Of a stretch of 64,000 nucleotides of DNA, positions 1 to 11,984 are shown in pieces. The notes beneath the pieces are model-generated. The model saw only the letters and a list, made by a program, of their open reading frames with translations, was not told the origin of the DNA and did not search any database. The stretch covers positions 2,122,713 to 2,186,712 of the forward strand of contig JABELC010000008.1 in assembly GCA_028455995.1 (NCBI GenBank), read 5' to 3'. Source of the stretch: Scleromitrula shiraiana (taxonomy: Eukaryota > Ascomycota > Leotiomycetes > Helotiales > Sclerotiniaceae). The stretch's first letter is position 1. Every line of letters begins with the position of its first letter. A program made the translations under genes and the position numbers.

Positions 1-794
1 TTGTCTCACTCTGGTCATCGATATATGAAGATTTGGTCATTGCTCAATTGTACGACATCATTCTCACCCAATTCTTTAACAACCTTGGAAGGTTAGAATT
101 GAACGTTATGACCTGATTCAGTACAAAGCTATTCCAAGACAAAGTCAGAGCTTCTTCTCAAGGTCTTTCTTCTCGTTTCTTAGAACTACTTTAGATTCCT
201 GTTCCTTACTACTCTGTACGCTTACACACCATAGTATACCTACATAGGTAAGCTACAGTACATGATGTATTCCATCAAGTATCTCTCTCAAGTACAGACC
301 AGCAATTCACATCAATTCACATCAATTCATTCCAATATTCTCAATTGGATGTCGTCGTTTATTACCCCAAGAAATTAATATAAATTTTACATCTACATAT
401 GGAGTATAATTCATCAATTAATCAACCTACAAATGTCCTTCCGTTGAAAGAACGCTTGGAAGAACGAACAGCTTCAAAAAAAACTCATAGGTCTAGATTT
501 GAATATAGACTTTCACACTAAACTCCTTTTGATATCCTTGACTTGAACTACCGAACCGAGTACACCGCCTTTGGCAAAATTGCTATCATGTGATAACTAT
601 CGTAGAATTAATTCACTTTTCATCTTGAGCTGTTTGTAAAAGTACGGAGAGGTTGATATCGACATTTTTTTTGTCCTCTCATTCTTTTTTTAATTCAATC
701 TTCGACTTCTATCATACAATTGTCAATCTGCGAAGCAGTTCCCCCTTTCAATTATTTTCAATCATTCTTTCAATTCTTTTGTATAACCTCAAAC
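1..794. other. 5' flank of the Gle1-like gene
   Basis: No open frame of convincing length is visible. The stretch holds pyrimidine-rich runs just before the start codon at 795 (about 665-720), which fits a fungal promoter and 5' leader. The frame extends upstream of 795 only through a TTG codon, so the leader is treated as untranslated. Confidence 0.4.
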
Positions 795-2564
795 ATGTCG
801 AGAAGTCTATCAGCTTCAGAAGATGAAGCTGCAAGAAGAAGCTATACTTCCAATAATGTAATGCCCCCAATACCAATTTACGACCATGATATTCGATTCG
901 AAAACAGAAATGCGGAAGATATACATCAGGTGGCATTAGAAGCTGCACGTTTAGAACATGAGAGAGTTAGAGAAGAAGCTCTGCGCATCTTCGAGTTGAA
1001 TATAATGAGAGAGGAACAAGAGAGAACTCAACGAGGTATAAAGGCAGAAGAAGAAAGAATAAAATTACAAGTAATCAGTTTGAAATTGGAAGAAGATCGG
1101 GTCAGGGCAGAACGGGACAGTGCATTGGCGGAAATCAAGAAGCGGGAATTGGAAGAGGCTGCGAGAAGGATACCTGTTGTACCAGCCAGACAACCTACCC
1201 CTCCTCCTATCGAACCTCAAGTCCCACCATCTAAACCTTCGGTTTTATCACCTCAGCGATCTTCTCAGTCTGCATCATCACAGCCGCAACAATCGAATAT
1301 TTTACCTCAATCTCAAGCACCACCTACTTCGCAGTCGAATTCTCAACACAATGCTCAACCTTCCACACAAAACAATGCATTTGCGCGGCCACAACAGCAA
1401 ACGAATGGATTCCCACAACAGACTACTACTTCACAACCATTTCAGCAAATAAATGGATCTCAGGCAGTGAATGGTGATTCGCAAACTAAACCTACGATCG
1501 CGCCAGCTCAAGTACAGCCTACTGCTAGACAAGCATCATCTGTTCCTGCACATATCTTACCGGGTGTTGAAAGATACTCCGAAATACATCAGAATCTGAA
1601 GAAACTACGGCAATTCTTGACAGAGGAAGCAAAAGTCAATAAACCATTCAAGGAAATGTTAGGAAATGCGAGAAGGAAAATTCGACAAACTGTTGGACAA
1701 TTAACATCAGGGCAAGGTGCAAATAAACAAGCTGTATGTATCGAGTTAAATTTACATCATATATTTACTAACTTTTCCTAGCTACTAACACTCAACATGG
1801 AATTAAAGAAAGCCCTCGTTGAACAACAATCCCCAGGTGTAGATCCCAGTAACTACATGATTACAAAACCGTCCCCGACCAACGGAGCAACAAACAACGG
1901 AGAACAACTCCCCTCACTATTCATCTACCTCCTAAACATATTCGCCAAATGCGTCGTCAGCCAATTCATCAACGAAGCCGGCGTGCGCCCCGAAACCGCC
2001 GACCCCGTCGGCGTCATCGCCGTCTCAGTATTCGCACGCATCGAATTCCTCTGGCGCGGTTCCTCCCTCATCGACATCCTAATGAGCAAAATGCGCATGA
2101 CGATCCCCGTCGTCTTCGGGCTGCGGGGCAACGAGAAATCAGAAGAAGGTCGCCGACGACTAGGTTGGCAAAGAGATATGAACGGCGCCTGGATCGACGA
2201 ACAAACACACAGCAACCGAATGGTCGGTCTCGCAGCAGGCTACGCCGCCATTTCCCTCCGCGATTTCTCAAAGGTCAAATTAGTTAACCCCTGGCCCCCA
2301 TCCTGGTACTGGATGTCAATGTCTAGTATTGTGTCCACGCCCAGCGAAGAGGCGAGCGCAACGCAGTATACGGTGCTCAGGGCGCTGATCGAGGGGTACG
2401 AGCAGAAGTTTTTGGACTTTTATGGGACGCAGGGGGTTGCGGCGTTGAGGGTTGCGTTGGTGGATTTTCCGAGACGAGCGCCGGGGACGGCGAAGGTTGC
2501 GGCGGGGAGTTTGAGTGTGCTGGCGGATAAGTTGGAGAGGGATAGGGGGATGATTTTGGCTTGA
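795..2564 (+). CDS. Gle1-like nucleoporin / mRNA export factor
   Basis: Two exons, 795-1733 and 1782-2564, give a 573-residue protein. The 48-bp intron has a TACTAAC branch site and ends TTTCCTAG, and phase 0 is preserved. The first 130 residues or so are charged and strongly helical (a Glu/Arg-rich coiled coil), followed by a Pro/Gln/Ser-rich linker at about 140-250. The C-terminal half reads as the Gle1 helical domain: it runs from GVERYSEIHQNLKKL, through a segment with FINEAG and GVIAVSVFARIEF, to the YWMSMSSIV segment. In the family, Gle1 sits on the cytoplasmic face of the nuclear pore and, with inositol hexakisphosphate, activates the DEAD-box ATPase Dbp5 in mRNA export. Codon and base use shift to GC-rich in the second exon. 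The ATG at 795 is chosen because it begins MSRSLSASEDE; anything further upstream needs a TTG start. Family assignment is by recognition of the C-terminal domain. Confidence 0.8.
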
Positions 2565-4658
2565 TTTTTTCACAAGTGAGGGATGGATTAGTGAGCTGAG
2601 ATGTCATGTGAGACTCAGGAAGAGTGGGTGGCTATTTAGGAGGAGGATTTTCTTGGATCTAGGCTGCTTTTGGCTGCTTTGGTTGGTGTTTGGGCGGTGT
2701 TTTGCGGATTCGTTTTCATGGGGTTAGGTTAGGGGGTTTCTTATATTGTATTGTATTGATATCACTGCATACATGCATCAGAATGGCGTTTCGGATATTC
2801 AGTGTGTGAGTGGATGAGTGGGTAGCTAGCTAGCTAGTATTGGGCTGGGTTGCGTCGGGTATTTAAGAGAAGTACGATACGATATATGGGGGAGAGAAAG
2901 AGAGGGAGAGAGAGAGAAGGAAAGAAAGAAAGATATTCTGCTCACTCTAATTATGCGCTGGACAGCTTGGAGCTTGTAGCTTAGATTGTGGAGTGGAGCG
3001 TAGTGGAGAGGCGTAGTGGAGGGGAAGCTTAGAAGGGGAAGAGAGAAATGAAATGTATTACTTATTACCCACCTACCTACATATGTACCTGCTGATTGAC
3101 TGATTGATTGATTTATCGATGAGATATATGATAATTTGAACAGGCGAAAGGCGGGAGAATGAGAACGAGAACGGCAAGATCATGGAGGGATGTGAGAGTA
3201 GAGGAGAGAAGCAAAGAATCTATACTATACTATACTCTACCATCCAACCCCATCCCCCACCACCTCCTTAGATGAAATAAAATAATCATCATTCCAAACC
3301 ATCTAAAACTCCAAAAACTCCAAAAACTTTTTCATGTCAATGTTAATATTAATATTAATATGAGTATCAATATCAATATTTATATTCATATTTATACCCC
3401 CGAATCATAAAAGACAATGATAACAAAAACAAAATACCATCATAAGATAGAATAACATCGATAAATCTAGTCCAATCTAGTTCAGTCCGGTCCAGTCCCG
3501 TCTAGCCATAAAAAATTCCTTTCTAACCTATTTATTTCTTCTTCCTTTCCATTACCTTCCTTCTCCTGACTCATCCATCCATTCATTTACCCCCCCCCCC
3601 CCCCCCCCGCGCGCCCCATTTTAGTACAATTTATCTCTCCCCTGCGATCAGGAATCTAATGTCATTCTATTCTGATACCTTTTGCTTTTTGCTTTTGATG
3701 TTGACTGGCGAGTTGTGGGATATTAGTGTGGTGTTGTCTGATGTAATGTATTGGAGTATGAGAAATAATGGATTATGAGATGAAGATGATGGATATGAAT
3801 ACAAGCTCGAGAAGATGAGATGAAATAAGATACGTTGAGTTGAGATGAGAGAGGATTGAGGGATGGATGTTTAGATTTTTTGTAGGAGTTGGATTTTGGG
3901 TTTGTATTTGTATTTATGTTTAGGGCTGGCTGGGTTGCAGGATGGATAGGTGGATGGGTAGATGGGTGTATAGTATGTGATGAGATATGATATAATATGA
4001 TATGATATATTTAAGTTTGATCTGGAGATTGGGGTAGTATGTAATGAGATAGGATAGGACGAATGGGCTGTGAAAGACATAGATAGGTATAGAGTTAGAG
4101 ATTGTTTTTTTTATTTCAAGGTTGGAGATGTATGATTGTGTGTATAATATGATATGATATAGTGCTGAGAGTGGAGATTGGAATGGAGATTTGGGGGATA
4201 ATTATGTTATATTATATTATGGGAATAAAGATGGAGATGGATGGATCTTTTAGAGGAGGATTTTAGGTATTTGATTGATGATGGGAAGTATGGTATGGTA
4301 TTGGAGGGGATGAGATTGCACATGATGCATGTATATATGTATGTATATTTTGGAATCAAAGATAAATAAAGGATATAGAAGATACTTATGAGATAGATAT
4401 ATTCAAGCTTTTTGATTATCTTTGAATCTTACATGTATAAGTGGTATAATCAAAATTTAGTAGAAGAGATGGATAGATAGACAGATTGATGTAGAAGTTT
4501 TCGGTTGTGAATGGGTTAGGATTGGATTGGATTGGATTCGATTTGAAACATTTTATATAGTCTTATAATATTGGATGATATTTTTATATCTGGATGTTAG
4601 TTGATTGATTGATTTGTTTAATTCCGTTCTAGATTCATCTTATCCCAATCGATTCAAC
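2565..4658. other. Low-complexity spacer, no gene seen
   Basis: About 2.1 kb of simple sequence follows the Gle1-like stop: GA-rich runs (2885-2935), TAGC repeats (2826-2838), short AT-dinucleotide and ATTAAT repeats (3340-3400), a C homopolymer (3590-3608) and many GATA/GATG-type words to 4600. The open frames here are short and compositionally simple. I see no coding sequence. Confidence 0.5.
3590..3608. repeat. C homopolymer followed by GCGCGCC
   Basis: Nineteen consecutive C bases, then GCGCGCC, in otherwise AT-rich sequence. Runs of this length are prone to length error in assemblies and could form a C-rich/G-rich secondary structure. Confidence 0.9.
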
Positions 4659-5472
4659 ATGATGAACAACAAGCCACTCAGTCCTGAAGCTCGAGAACAG
4701 AAACAAGCAAGCTACAAACATCAAACTAGAAAGTTAGGAAAGTATTATTTCCTTTTTGCAGGTTGTAAGTAAGCATTGTGCGAGTAAACAAGGAGGGGGC
4801 TTTGTGTAACATTTTTGGGGTTCTCGTTGGATGATTATTATTCTCCTCTTTTGTATATGATATCATATTCTCCCTCTTGGTTTGGTTTCCTGCTGATATC
4901 CACTTCAAGATAATAGGAGAATTATTATTCCTTCTGTTATTGTTGTACTTGTTATTTCTACTATTCCCCTCTAATACACTCATGTAGTAAGATGAAATAC
5001 CCAAATCTTTATCCTAACATTCTTCTCATCCATTCCGATAATTTCCTCCAGATTCTCCTCATCATTTCTTCTCTTCCTTCCTGCCGCTCAAATACCACAG
5101 AAGCTTCAGCTGATTGAGATTGAGGGGGGCGGTGAACTGCTGTGTGTTGCTACACTTCTTACGAAACTATTCGGAAGTTTCGATGAGGTTTGGGGGATGA
5201 TATCGTTTGTAGATTGGCTCATGTTATTTTGACTCAAGTTAGACCTGAGGTAAGTTGTTATTTTTGTTCCATTATTAACAGTCAAATACATATCCAAGTT
5301 ACCGTCGATGATAGAACGGTAATATGGCATAATTCAAGCTAATTTAAATTAGATATATTGTCCGCATGTTGGACCTACAGGTGTTGGGAAATGCGTATAT
5401 GTGGATTATAATGATGCTTATCTTGCGGATGATGTGGCTCTGTTTGGGAGTAATGATGCTTTTAAATATTAG
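4659..5472 (+). CDS. Possible multi-exon gene of unknown function
   Basis: I do not recognise this. The best-supported piece is the 3' end. A frame ending ...HVILTQVRPE at 5249 is followed by GTAAGT, an intron of 103 bp with a GCTAAT branch-like word, and an AG at 5352. It then continues in phase as a 39-residue exon (5353-5472) with GPTGVGKCVYVDYNDAY. Upstream, an ATG at 4659 opens a basic stretch (MNNKPLSPEAREQK) that ends at a GTAAGTAAG donor at 4765. Joining 4764 to 5188 keeps phase and creates a Cys codon, but implies a 423-bp intron. Another open stretch at 5101-5186 reads well (GGELLCVATLLTKLFGSFDE) and is out of frame by one base with the next segment. This may therefore be a gene with a frameshift, or an exon structure I have not solved. 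Confidence 0.3.
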
Positions 5473-8380
5473 GAATTTGAGTTTGAGTTGTAATTAGAAA
5501 GCAGATATCTATGTTGTACTGTATATACGTGTTTAGTTCATAGACGTCGAATTTTTTGACTTAAATTTGTCTGATTGAGTGTCACTGACATATGTATCTC
5601 GGAGAACAAGAGTGTCATAGATTGACGAGCTTATTAATGACTAGTATAGAACCTTCTGGACTTTTCCTAAAACCAATATTTTTATAAATTAAGAAAGACT
5701 AGTACTTTCAGTTACGCGGAGGTTATTAGTACCGGTAGTTTGAGAAACTTTTCATCATTTGTTCGGGGTTAGTAAGTTCGCGTCTAGTTAAGAAATGACG
5801 ATTTCAGGGACGGTAGACTTGGGATTCGTAGTTTAGATACCTCGTCTCTGAACCTGGGGCGGGGGATCAATAGTTCTACGTGCTTCTTTCTCATGTGTGC
5901 TCTAGAGATTTTGTACTGGAATCTAATGATGATGAACGACACACTCTCATTTATGCTAGAACAAGAAAAGTAAATTCAGATCACTATGAATAAACTCAAC
6001 TTTCCCACTCGTCATTCATTGCTAATCTGAAATAAACAATCTCGGCTAAATTGCTCTCAACTCGAAAGAGACAACCTGTCGACACTGAACTAACCAATCC
6101 GATGAATAGACCAGCCGAATAATCTGAAGTTGAATCAGAACTGAAAGCAAAGAAATAACCCCTTGATAGATTCCAGTGCTCATCATTCCCATCAACCCAA
6201 TTTAAGAGCCATTCATGTAAGAAAACAAGTTGCCAGCACCACCTGCTGAGAAACCGTACAGCATCCTACACCTCCGTTTGATGGTTTGTTGGGATGGATT
6301 CGGCTGATTTGTCAATTTCACCCAACTTCAAAAGGTACGTATGTCTTGCTTGAAACTTTTTCCCATTTATTGTTATTAATCGATTAATCTCAGCTTTCAC
6401 ACACACCTAGAGACGATGCTATCAGTAGGGTCTGTTCTTTCGACGAACAACGTGACGATTTCATTAGAGACCTAGACGAACGCAGTTTGCTGAAAATTTT
6501 CCTGGAGTGGACGTTGCGTTAAAAAAATAAGACATAAATCTACAAGAGATTCTATTCGCAGGATCGAGCGCGGTCATCGGCATGTACGAAGAAATTGACA
6601 TGGCTTTCTCAAGGGTTAGCGAAGTTTCAGATACTCGGCCATTCGTAGTGTTCTTAATGTTTCTGTTATTACCGTTGGATTTGAATGGTCAAGATTGACA
6701 AAACATTTCAGGTAGACATGGGATAAATACACTCCGAAATTGAGATATTTGCGGTGCATATCTTCCGGGCTGGTTTTCTGTCCAAACGATGATAAGGACA
6801 TGGTTCTATTTTCAAGATATAATAAATGATTACGTTCGACTTTCGGAGATCGAGTAGGGCTTTGGCGACTTATAAAATACCGATGCTCGACCCTAAGGAA
6901 TAAAGATTGGAAATTCATACAACAGAGAACCTTCATGGAGAGCAGTAACTCAGATGAAGGCAAAGATGGTGGGTGTAGCTCGAATACTTCCGATTGTATT
7001 CTTGTAGCTTTCAAACAGGTCCACGTTCAGCTAGGGTTACGAAATGACCATTCTATCAAATTGCAATGTTATTCCATGTTATATTACAGTCTTTTTTGAT
7101 TGATAATGGCTATTTGAATGTAGTGAATTTATCAACTCTTTTTTTAGATCTCATAGTGAGTGACATATCATTAAGATTACGTAAAACAACATATAACCTC
7201 ATGATATGACTAGCACTCTAATTGGCTGCTCTGTCATTTGACGTCACTATTCAAGTTAATCCAAATGACCGGCAGATTGAACTTGGGACCTTAGACCAGA
7301 TGATACAGATGATCATAGCATAATAGATCTAGTTAGCAGTATCATCATAACAATTGAACAAGGTTTCTGAGACCAAAGAACTTACTGTATGTATTCTGAA
7401 TCCGCAACTGAGAATGCTATGCACGAAAAGAGTGCGAAAATTGTCTGAATCCAATGTTAAATCAAGTAGCATCAATATCACGCAGCAGCTTTCATCAATA
7501 ACGCCTCGAGTTGTGCAACCTAGATATTGGAGAGAATGATGATTGTTTTACGACGAGTCGTTTAAGTTCTGATTCCTGAATGTCCGTTCACCAGATATAT
7601 AATTATATACAGATTCTAATTTTGAATATCTAAATCTAATACAAACAATCAGAAATCGAAAACCAAAAATAAAAAAGAGCATTTCATAATTTATGATTCG
7701 CATAGATATTTAAATACATATTACTCAAAACATGTTTCAATGTCTGAAACTTGGATGGATATTCAAAAATAAAGCAGTAGGAGTTGCGTTTCACTTATAT
7801 ATCTATGTAGAATTTATTCTGTCCGTAAATAGAACCATACACGTTATACACATCCTATCTGTAAGCGTAGTGAGAACCATAGAAACAATTGAAGTTATGA
7901 ACTTCTATCTATCAAGTTCAAATACTTTATGCATGTCGAAATTGATTCTCTGAATCCTATTTAGATTCTTAAAACAGATTAACTTAACAGACTTTTCAAT
8001 ATGCCTATCTGAGACAGACATTTAAATGAATTTGCTCTTAGCTATATTTGAATATTTGTATTTGAACTGAACATTAACCGAGGTAAATCAAACATTAACC
8101 AACTTGAATGTAGACTACTGGAGTCTGGAGTAGTTAGGTAGTTAGGGTTCTCATCAAATCGCTTAATTTTTTTCTGGGCTAATCCATCTTCTAGTGTGCT
8201 TTCTGAATTTAAACAGAAATATTTTTTATAAAATTAGTTCTTTGATATTTAGACATTCAAAAACTTATTATATCAATCCATTTTGATTCTTCAAATAATA
8301 TTCAGACATTCAAACATTTAAACACTTTCAAATACCTATTTTCACCATATCTTTTGAATCATCTCCAGATTCAGTAATCT
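5473..8380. other. Long spacer with weak coding scraps
   Basis: No intact gene is seen. On the minus strand about 5990-6280 encodes broken membrane-protein-like sequence (listed separately), and a 132-codon minus-strand frame at 6616-7014 has no recognisable domain. The rest (7020-8380) is AT-rich with many short TTGAATATT-like words and no supported feature. Confidence 0.35.
5990..6280 (-). pseudogene. Degraded membrane-protein fragment
   Basis: On the minus strand a frame reads GFSAGGAGNLFSYMNGS, stop, IGLMGMMSTGIYQ. It then continues in a second frame as GYFFAFSSDSTSDYSAGLF and IGLVSSVSTGCLFRVESN. The glycine-rich hydrophobic segments resemble transmembrane helices of a transporter, but the family is not identifiable. 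One in-frame TAA and one frameshift separate the pieces, so this is at most a relic. Confidence 0.25.
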
Positions 8381-9165
8381 ATGAAGAACTCCCGGTGGAC
8401 TTCTACGTCCCAGCAATCACAGACCACTGCGTTTCAAGTTTTGGACACCTTCCTTTCGGCAAACTCAGCAATTGTCAAATCATTATTTGCCAGAGAACTA
8501 ACAGCTTTGGCAAGCAGATTTTTCGAGCTCCTTCATCGAATTATCGACAAGCATTACTTGTTTTCGAGAGCTCAAAAATCAACAAAGGATGCGAAGATAT
8601 GAAACCAGCCTCATCCTCCACACCAATTAAGCTCAGCGCCCAGATGGATTGGCTGTTCTTCGATGCTACATGGCTAAAAATTGACGCCTTCTCTAACAAA
8701 GCAGTTGTCTAACAAAACATCGAATCTGAGATCAAAGAAATTTTGGAATGTTTGAAGGGTGCACGAAATATAATCATTGAGCTAAACAACAAACATGAGC
8801 TCATCCGACCACAACTATTTTTCGATAATTTGCCCTCTCTCGAAAAGCGTTTGATAGTCACAACCATGTATTCACGGGGCAACAATTCAAAAATTAAGTA
8901 CATTGCGGATCTCATGGTTGAACTCAAAATTAAGTTCCATGCATCTGGTAAGTACCCCCCTGAGATTAGACCAGGAGCTCTAGTCTCAAAGGAACAATTG
9001 ACATTAGCAAGAAATGGAGATGGAGAGCAGCATTTTATACTCTGTTACGAGACGAGAACTGAGGCATTGGAGCGGGCGAGGAAGGGAAAAGATCATGATG
9101 CCCAGAAGATGAAGAGCCCGGAAGTTAAAAAGTTTTCTTGGTCTCAAGTTGCATCAAACCTTTGA
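8381..9165 (+). pseudogene. Disrupted hypothetical protein gene
   Basis: The 3' part (8713-9165) is a good 150-codon frame (ECLKGARNIIIELNNKHEL ... RPGALVSKEQL ... KKFSWSQVASNL). The same frame continues upstream to 8395 but is interrupted by a TAA at 8710-8712. Upstream of about 8590 the neighbouring frame, starting at the ATG at 8381, looks more protein-like (FQVLDTFLSANSAIVKSL ... FFELLHRIIDKH). That suggests a frameshift as well as the stop. No GT-AG pair that removes the TAA was found. The TAA could come from CAA by one C-to-T change. I do not recognise the protein, which is helical and charged without signal peptide or membrane segments. Confidence 0.45.
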
Positions 9166-9910
9166 GGGGCTTTTACATTTGTTTCTTTTTTTAACGTATA
9201 TATCGAATTATAATAATCATCATGAATTCAATCGATTATTTTAATCTTATTGTATTTACGTAGTGATCTATTTCATGTGACATTACAAGTGAATCTGATT
9301 TATTGACTTCAATAAATGTGCTGCCGTTATTGGTTGCGGTACAGTATAGTATGTAGGTAAATGTACGGATGACCTCATCGTTGATACCCATGTTCTGAAA
9401 TGCATATGACCTTCGTGCTACATGCATTCACTTGGAGCAAGATATCGTCCACTGAGAATGTCCACTTCAAGATAGTTGATATAGATTGATTGATTGGAAA
9501 GGTATGAGTGAATGAGGAATCATATACTTTCCACGCTCTATTCAATAAAAACATTTCGATTGAAACAAGGTTTCGCCTTCTCTAATTGAGTAACAAAAGT
9601 TCACTGCACTCAAAGTTCAGAACCAATTTACATTCCATCAGATCTAAATTATTCACTGCGATGATCTTCCTCGGGAAATCTGATACTGGTCGTTCGTTCT
9701 ACGGTAGGCTCGCTGATATGAAACATCGCAGCCTTTAAACATCTCCCGTAAACTCCTTCCTCACATCTATATAAGGAACAGCTTCTCTGAGATTATTTCA
9801 ATTGTTCATTCATCCTTCCATAATTTCATATTCAGATTCAGAGACCTCCTAATCATTACTCTTACCAAGAACAAAATAACCACGAAAAACTCTCAACTAA
9901 GTAACTCAAA
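9166..9910. other. Promoter-side spacer of the 2EXR gene
   Basis: No gene is seen. A TATA-like CTATATAAGG lies at about 9769, some 140 bp before the ATG at 9911. It is followed by a pyrimidine- and A-rich leader. Confidence 0.4.
9769..9778 (+). promoter_or_regulatory. TATA-like element
   Basis: CTATATAAGG lies about 140 bp upstream of the start codon at 9911, at a plausible distance for a core promoter of the 2EXR-type gene. Confidence 0.4.
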
Positions 9911-10842
9911 ATGGTATGTATTATCTATTCCTAATCTTAATATATATATCTAACTTGTACTAGGAGCATAATCCAAAGAGAAATTCAGTGCCTACAATAA
10001 ACCATTCAACAGGTACTCAGAACACAAAGCGAAAACCCAATTCATCTGCTAGCAATTCCCAAAGCAGCAAGAAGGCGAGAACCATCGATACACCAACTGC
10101 CTGTAGATTGAAGTGGGCAGATCGAGACGAGAATGATTCCGATACCACCATGACCCATCGAGTTCCTACCCATCCAGAAGTTTTACCTTTGAACACCTTT
10201 ACAAGATTCACGGAACTCCCTGCTGAATTGAGATTGAAGATCTGGCAGTACTCAATTGTAGGAAGAAAGCTTACCTTTGCGAGTTATGGCATGGAATGTA
10301 CTACACCAAATCCTCAACAACTCTTTGTCAACTATGAGAGTCGTCATGAATTTCTCAAACATTATACACTAGCAAAAGAATCGAGCGCAAATGTGAATTG
10401 GAAGACCTGCTATTACAACCCTGATCTTGATGAAATCTGGCTTCGTTCTGGTAATCTTGAGAGATCTAAGACGAAAGGTAGTTACGGGAAAGTCCTATTT
10501 GAGGAGGTATTGGTGGATTTAAGATTTTCTCGTGCAGTAGGCGAAAGATTCAGCAAGATTCGAACTATTGTTTGTGATGAAGAGTCCGCGTTAGGGAAGG
10601 GTATGGTTCCACGAGATTTGGCCGCAACGAGTATGTGTTATCGTTTCCTCGAGAAACTTAAGTGTCTTCAGAATATAGTGATTATGGTTGGTCCTGAGAA
10701 GACCAATTATGATAGTGGCGGGGGCCGATTTCGACGCAAGAGATGGTTTGCAAATCTTTTCAAGGATATGAAGGCGAAGGATCCGGAGGCTTCTACTCCT
10801 ACCATTACTATACGTCGTGACTCGTTAGTATTCGAGTTATAG
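9911..10842 (+). CDS. 2EXR-domain protein
   Basis: The predicted structure is an exon of just the start codon (9911-9913), a 50-bp intron (GTATGT ... GTACTAG) and a second exon 9964-10842, giving 293 residues. Exon 2 joins in phase (M-EHNPKRNSVPTINHST). The N-terminal 65 residues are polar and basic with a short KKAR run that could be a nuclear localisation signal. From about residue 75 the 2EXR motif is clear: FTRFTELPAELRLKIWQYSI, then PQQLFVNYESRHEFLKHY. This domain is abundant in filamentous ascomycetes, and its biochemical role is not established. It is an intact single gene with no obvious partners; the next gene is on the opposite strand more than 1 kb away. Without the tiny first exon the frame would have to start at a GTG. 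Confidence 0.8.
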
Positions 10843-10844
10843 AG

Positions 10845-10914
10845 TATGGAACTATGGAACTATGGAACTATGGAACTATGGGATATGGGATATGGGATAT
10901 GGGATATGGGATAT
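10845..10914. repeat. Two adjoining short tandem repeats
   Basis: Immediately after the 2EXR stop codon come four copies of TATGGAAC and then five copies of TATGGGA. The shared TATGG core suggests that one array arose from the other by slippage. Confidence 0.9.
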
Positions 10915-11984
10915 GGAGATGATACTAGGAGATCTTACTGTTTAGTATAGATTATAATACCAATCGTTTTTATCTTGCATATTGAAGGATACATAAAAGT
11001 AAATTTTGATTCTAAAGATCCTATCAGTGTACTTTTGTCAGTCGTCTTCAGGTCTCACTGTATAAATACTTTATAATTAGAAATTATCCCTGCACACAGA
11101 AATGAAATTTGGTCCGAAGCAGATGTTGTAGTGCAATGTCCCGTGATGAGTCAGTATATCGGTATGTACTAGAAGCGCAGTCGATGAGACAACTCTCATT
11201 TGATTGCAATCAAATATGTTCAACACTACTGCCTATATGCATGGTGATATGGAGATGGAGTTGCGCAATTGGGGGTGGTTTGTTCTTTAACTCAGCATTT
11301 CTTTCCAAACCACCGAAACCAGCCAGTTTCAAGTTCATTCTGGTTGAATATTGAAACTTACATCGACATAAGATTACCATCTGTCCATTGTCTTACTATT
11401 TTCTCAGTGTCCCATCCCAATACCACAAATGGTATGCATTCAACCAGCTAACATGAATACTCCTACTCCGCCATACATGTATTCTGCATCCTCATTCATC
11501 TTCACTCATTCCTTCTCAGCCAACTCTCACGGTTCCTCAACTATTCATTCTACCATAACATATTCAAGTTAATTCCTGAACACTGATCAGTCAGAACTGC
11601 ATGGTATACTATTACAAACTTGCACTTTCTACACCCAGCAGTGCATATTCTACTCTTTCTATATCAATTTGGACATAAATGGACCTGGGAAAAGATCAAC
11701 ATACGGCCTGGAGTAATATTTGTGCTTGATCGAATTTATGAAGTTAAGATATTGGGATTGTGATTGATGGGATGACTAAGGTATGTAATGCTGACGGTAA
11801 AAACAAGAAATATTGGACGTGTCTCCGTGCATTAGATTGATTACTTGGATAAGTTCAACATCGGAGTCCTATAGAGAGAGGAAATTGCAGGCGGGAAGCG
11901 TGTTGTAATTCAACTCGACCCAGCCTGATTATGATCATTCTATCCCATTCCCAATCTACCAAACAGCATCACTCCTACGTGGAA
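10915..11984. other. Spacer between convergent genes
   Basis: About 1.1 kb between the 2EXR gene and the dihydroorotate dehydrogenase gene, which converge. Short frames here have no recognisable features. Nothing is called. Confidence 0.4.

Noticed and set aside
720..794. N-terminal extension of the Gle1-like protein
   Set aside because: It needs a TTG start; the first ATG in frame is at 795 with a good context and the extension is not conserved-looking.
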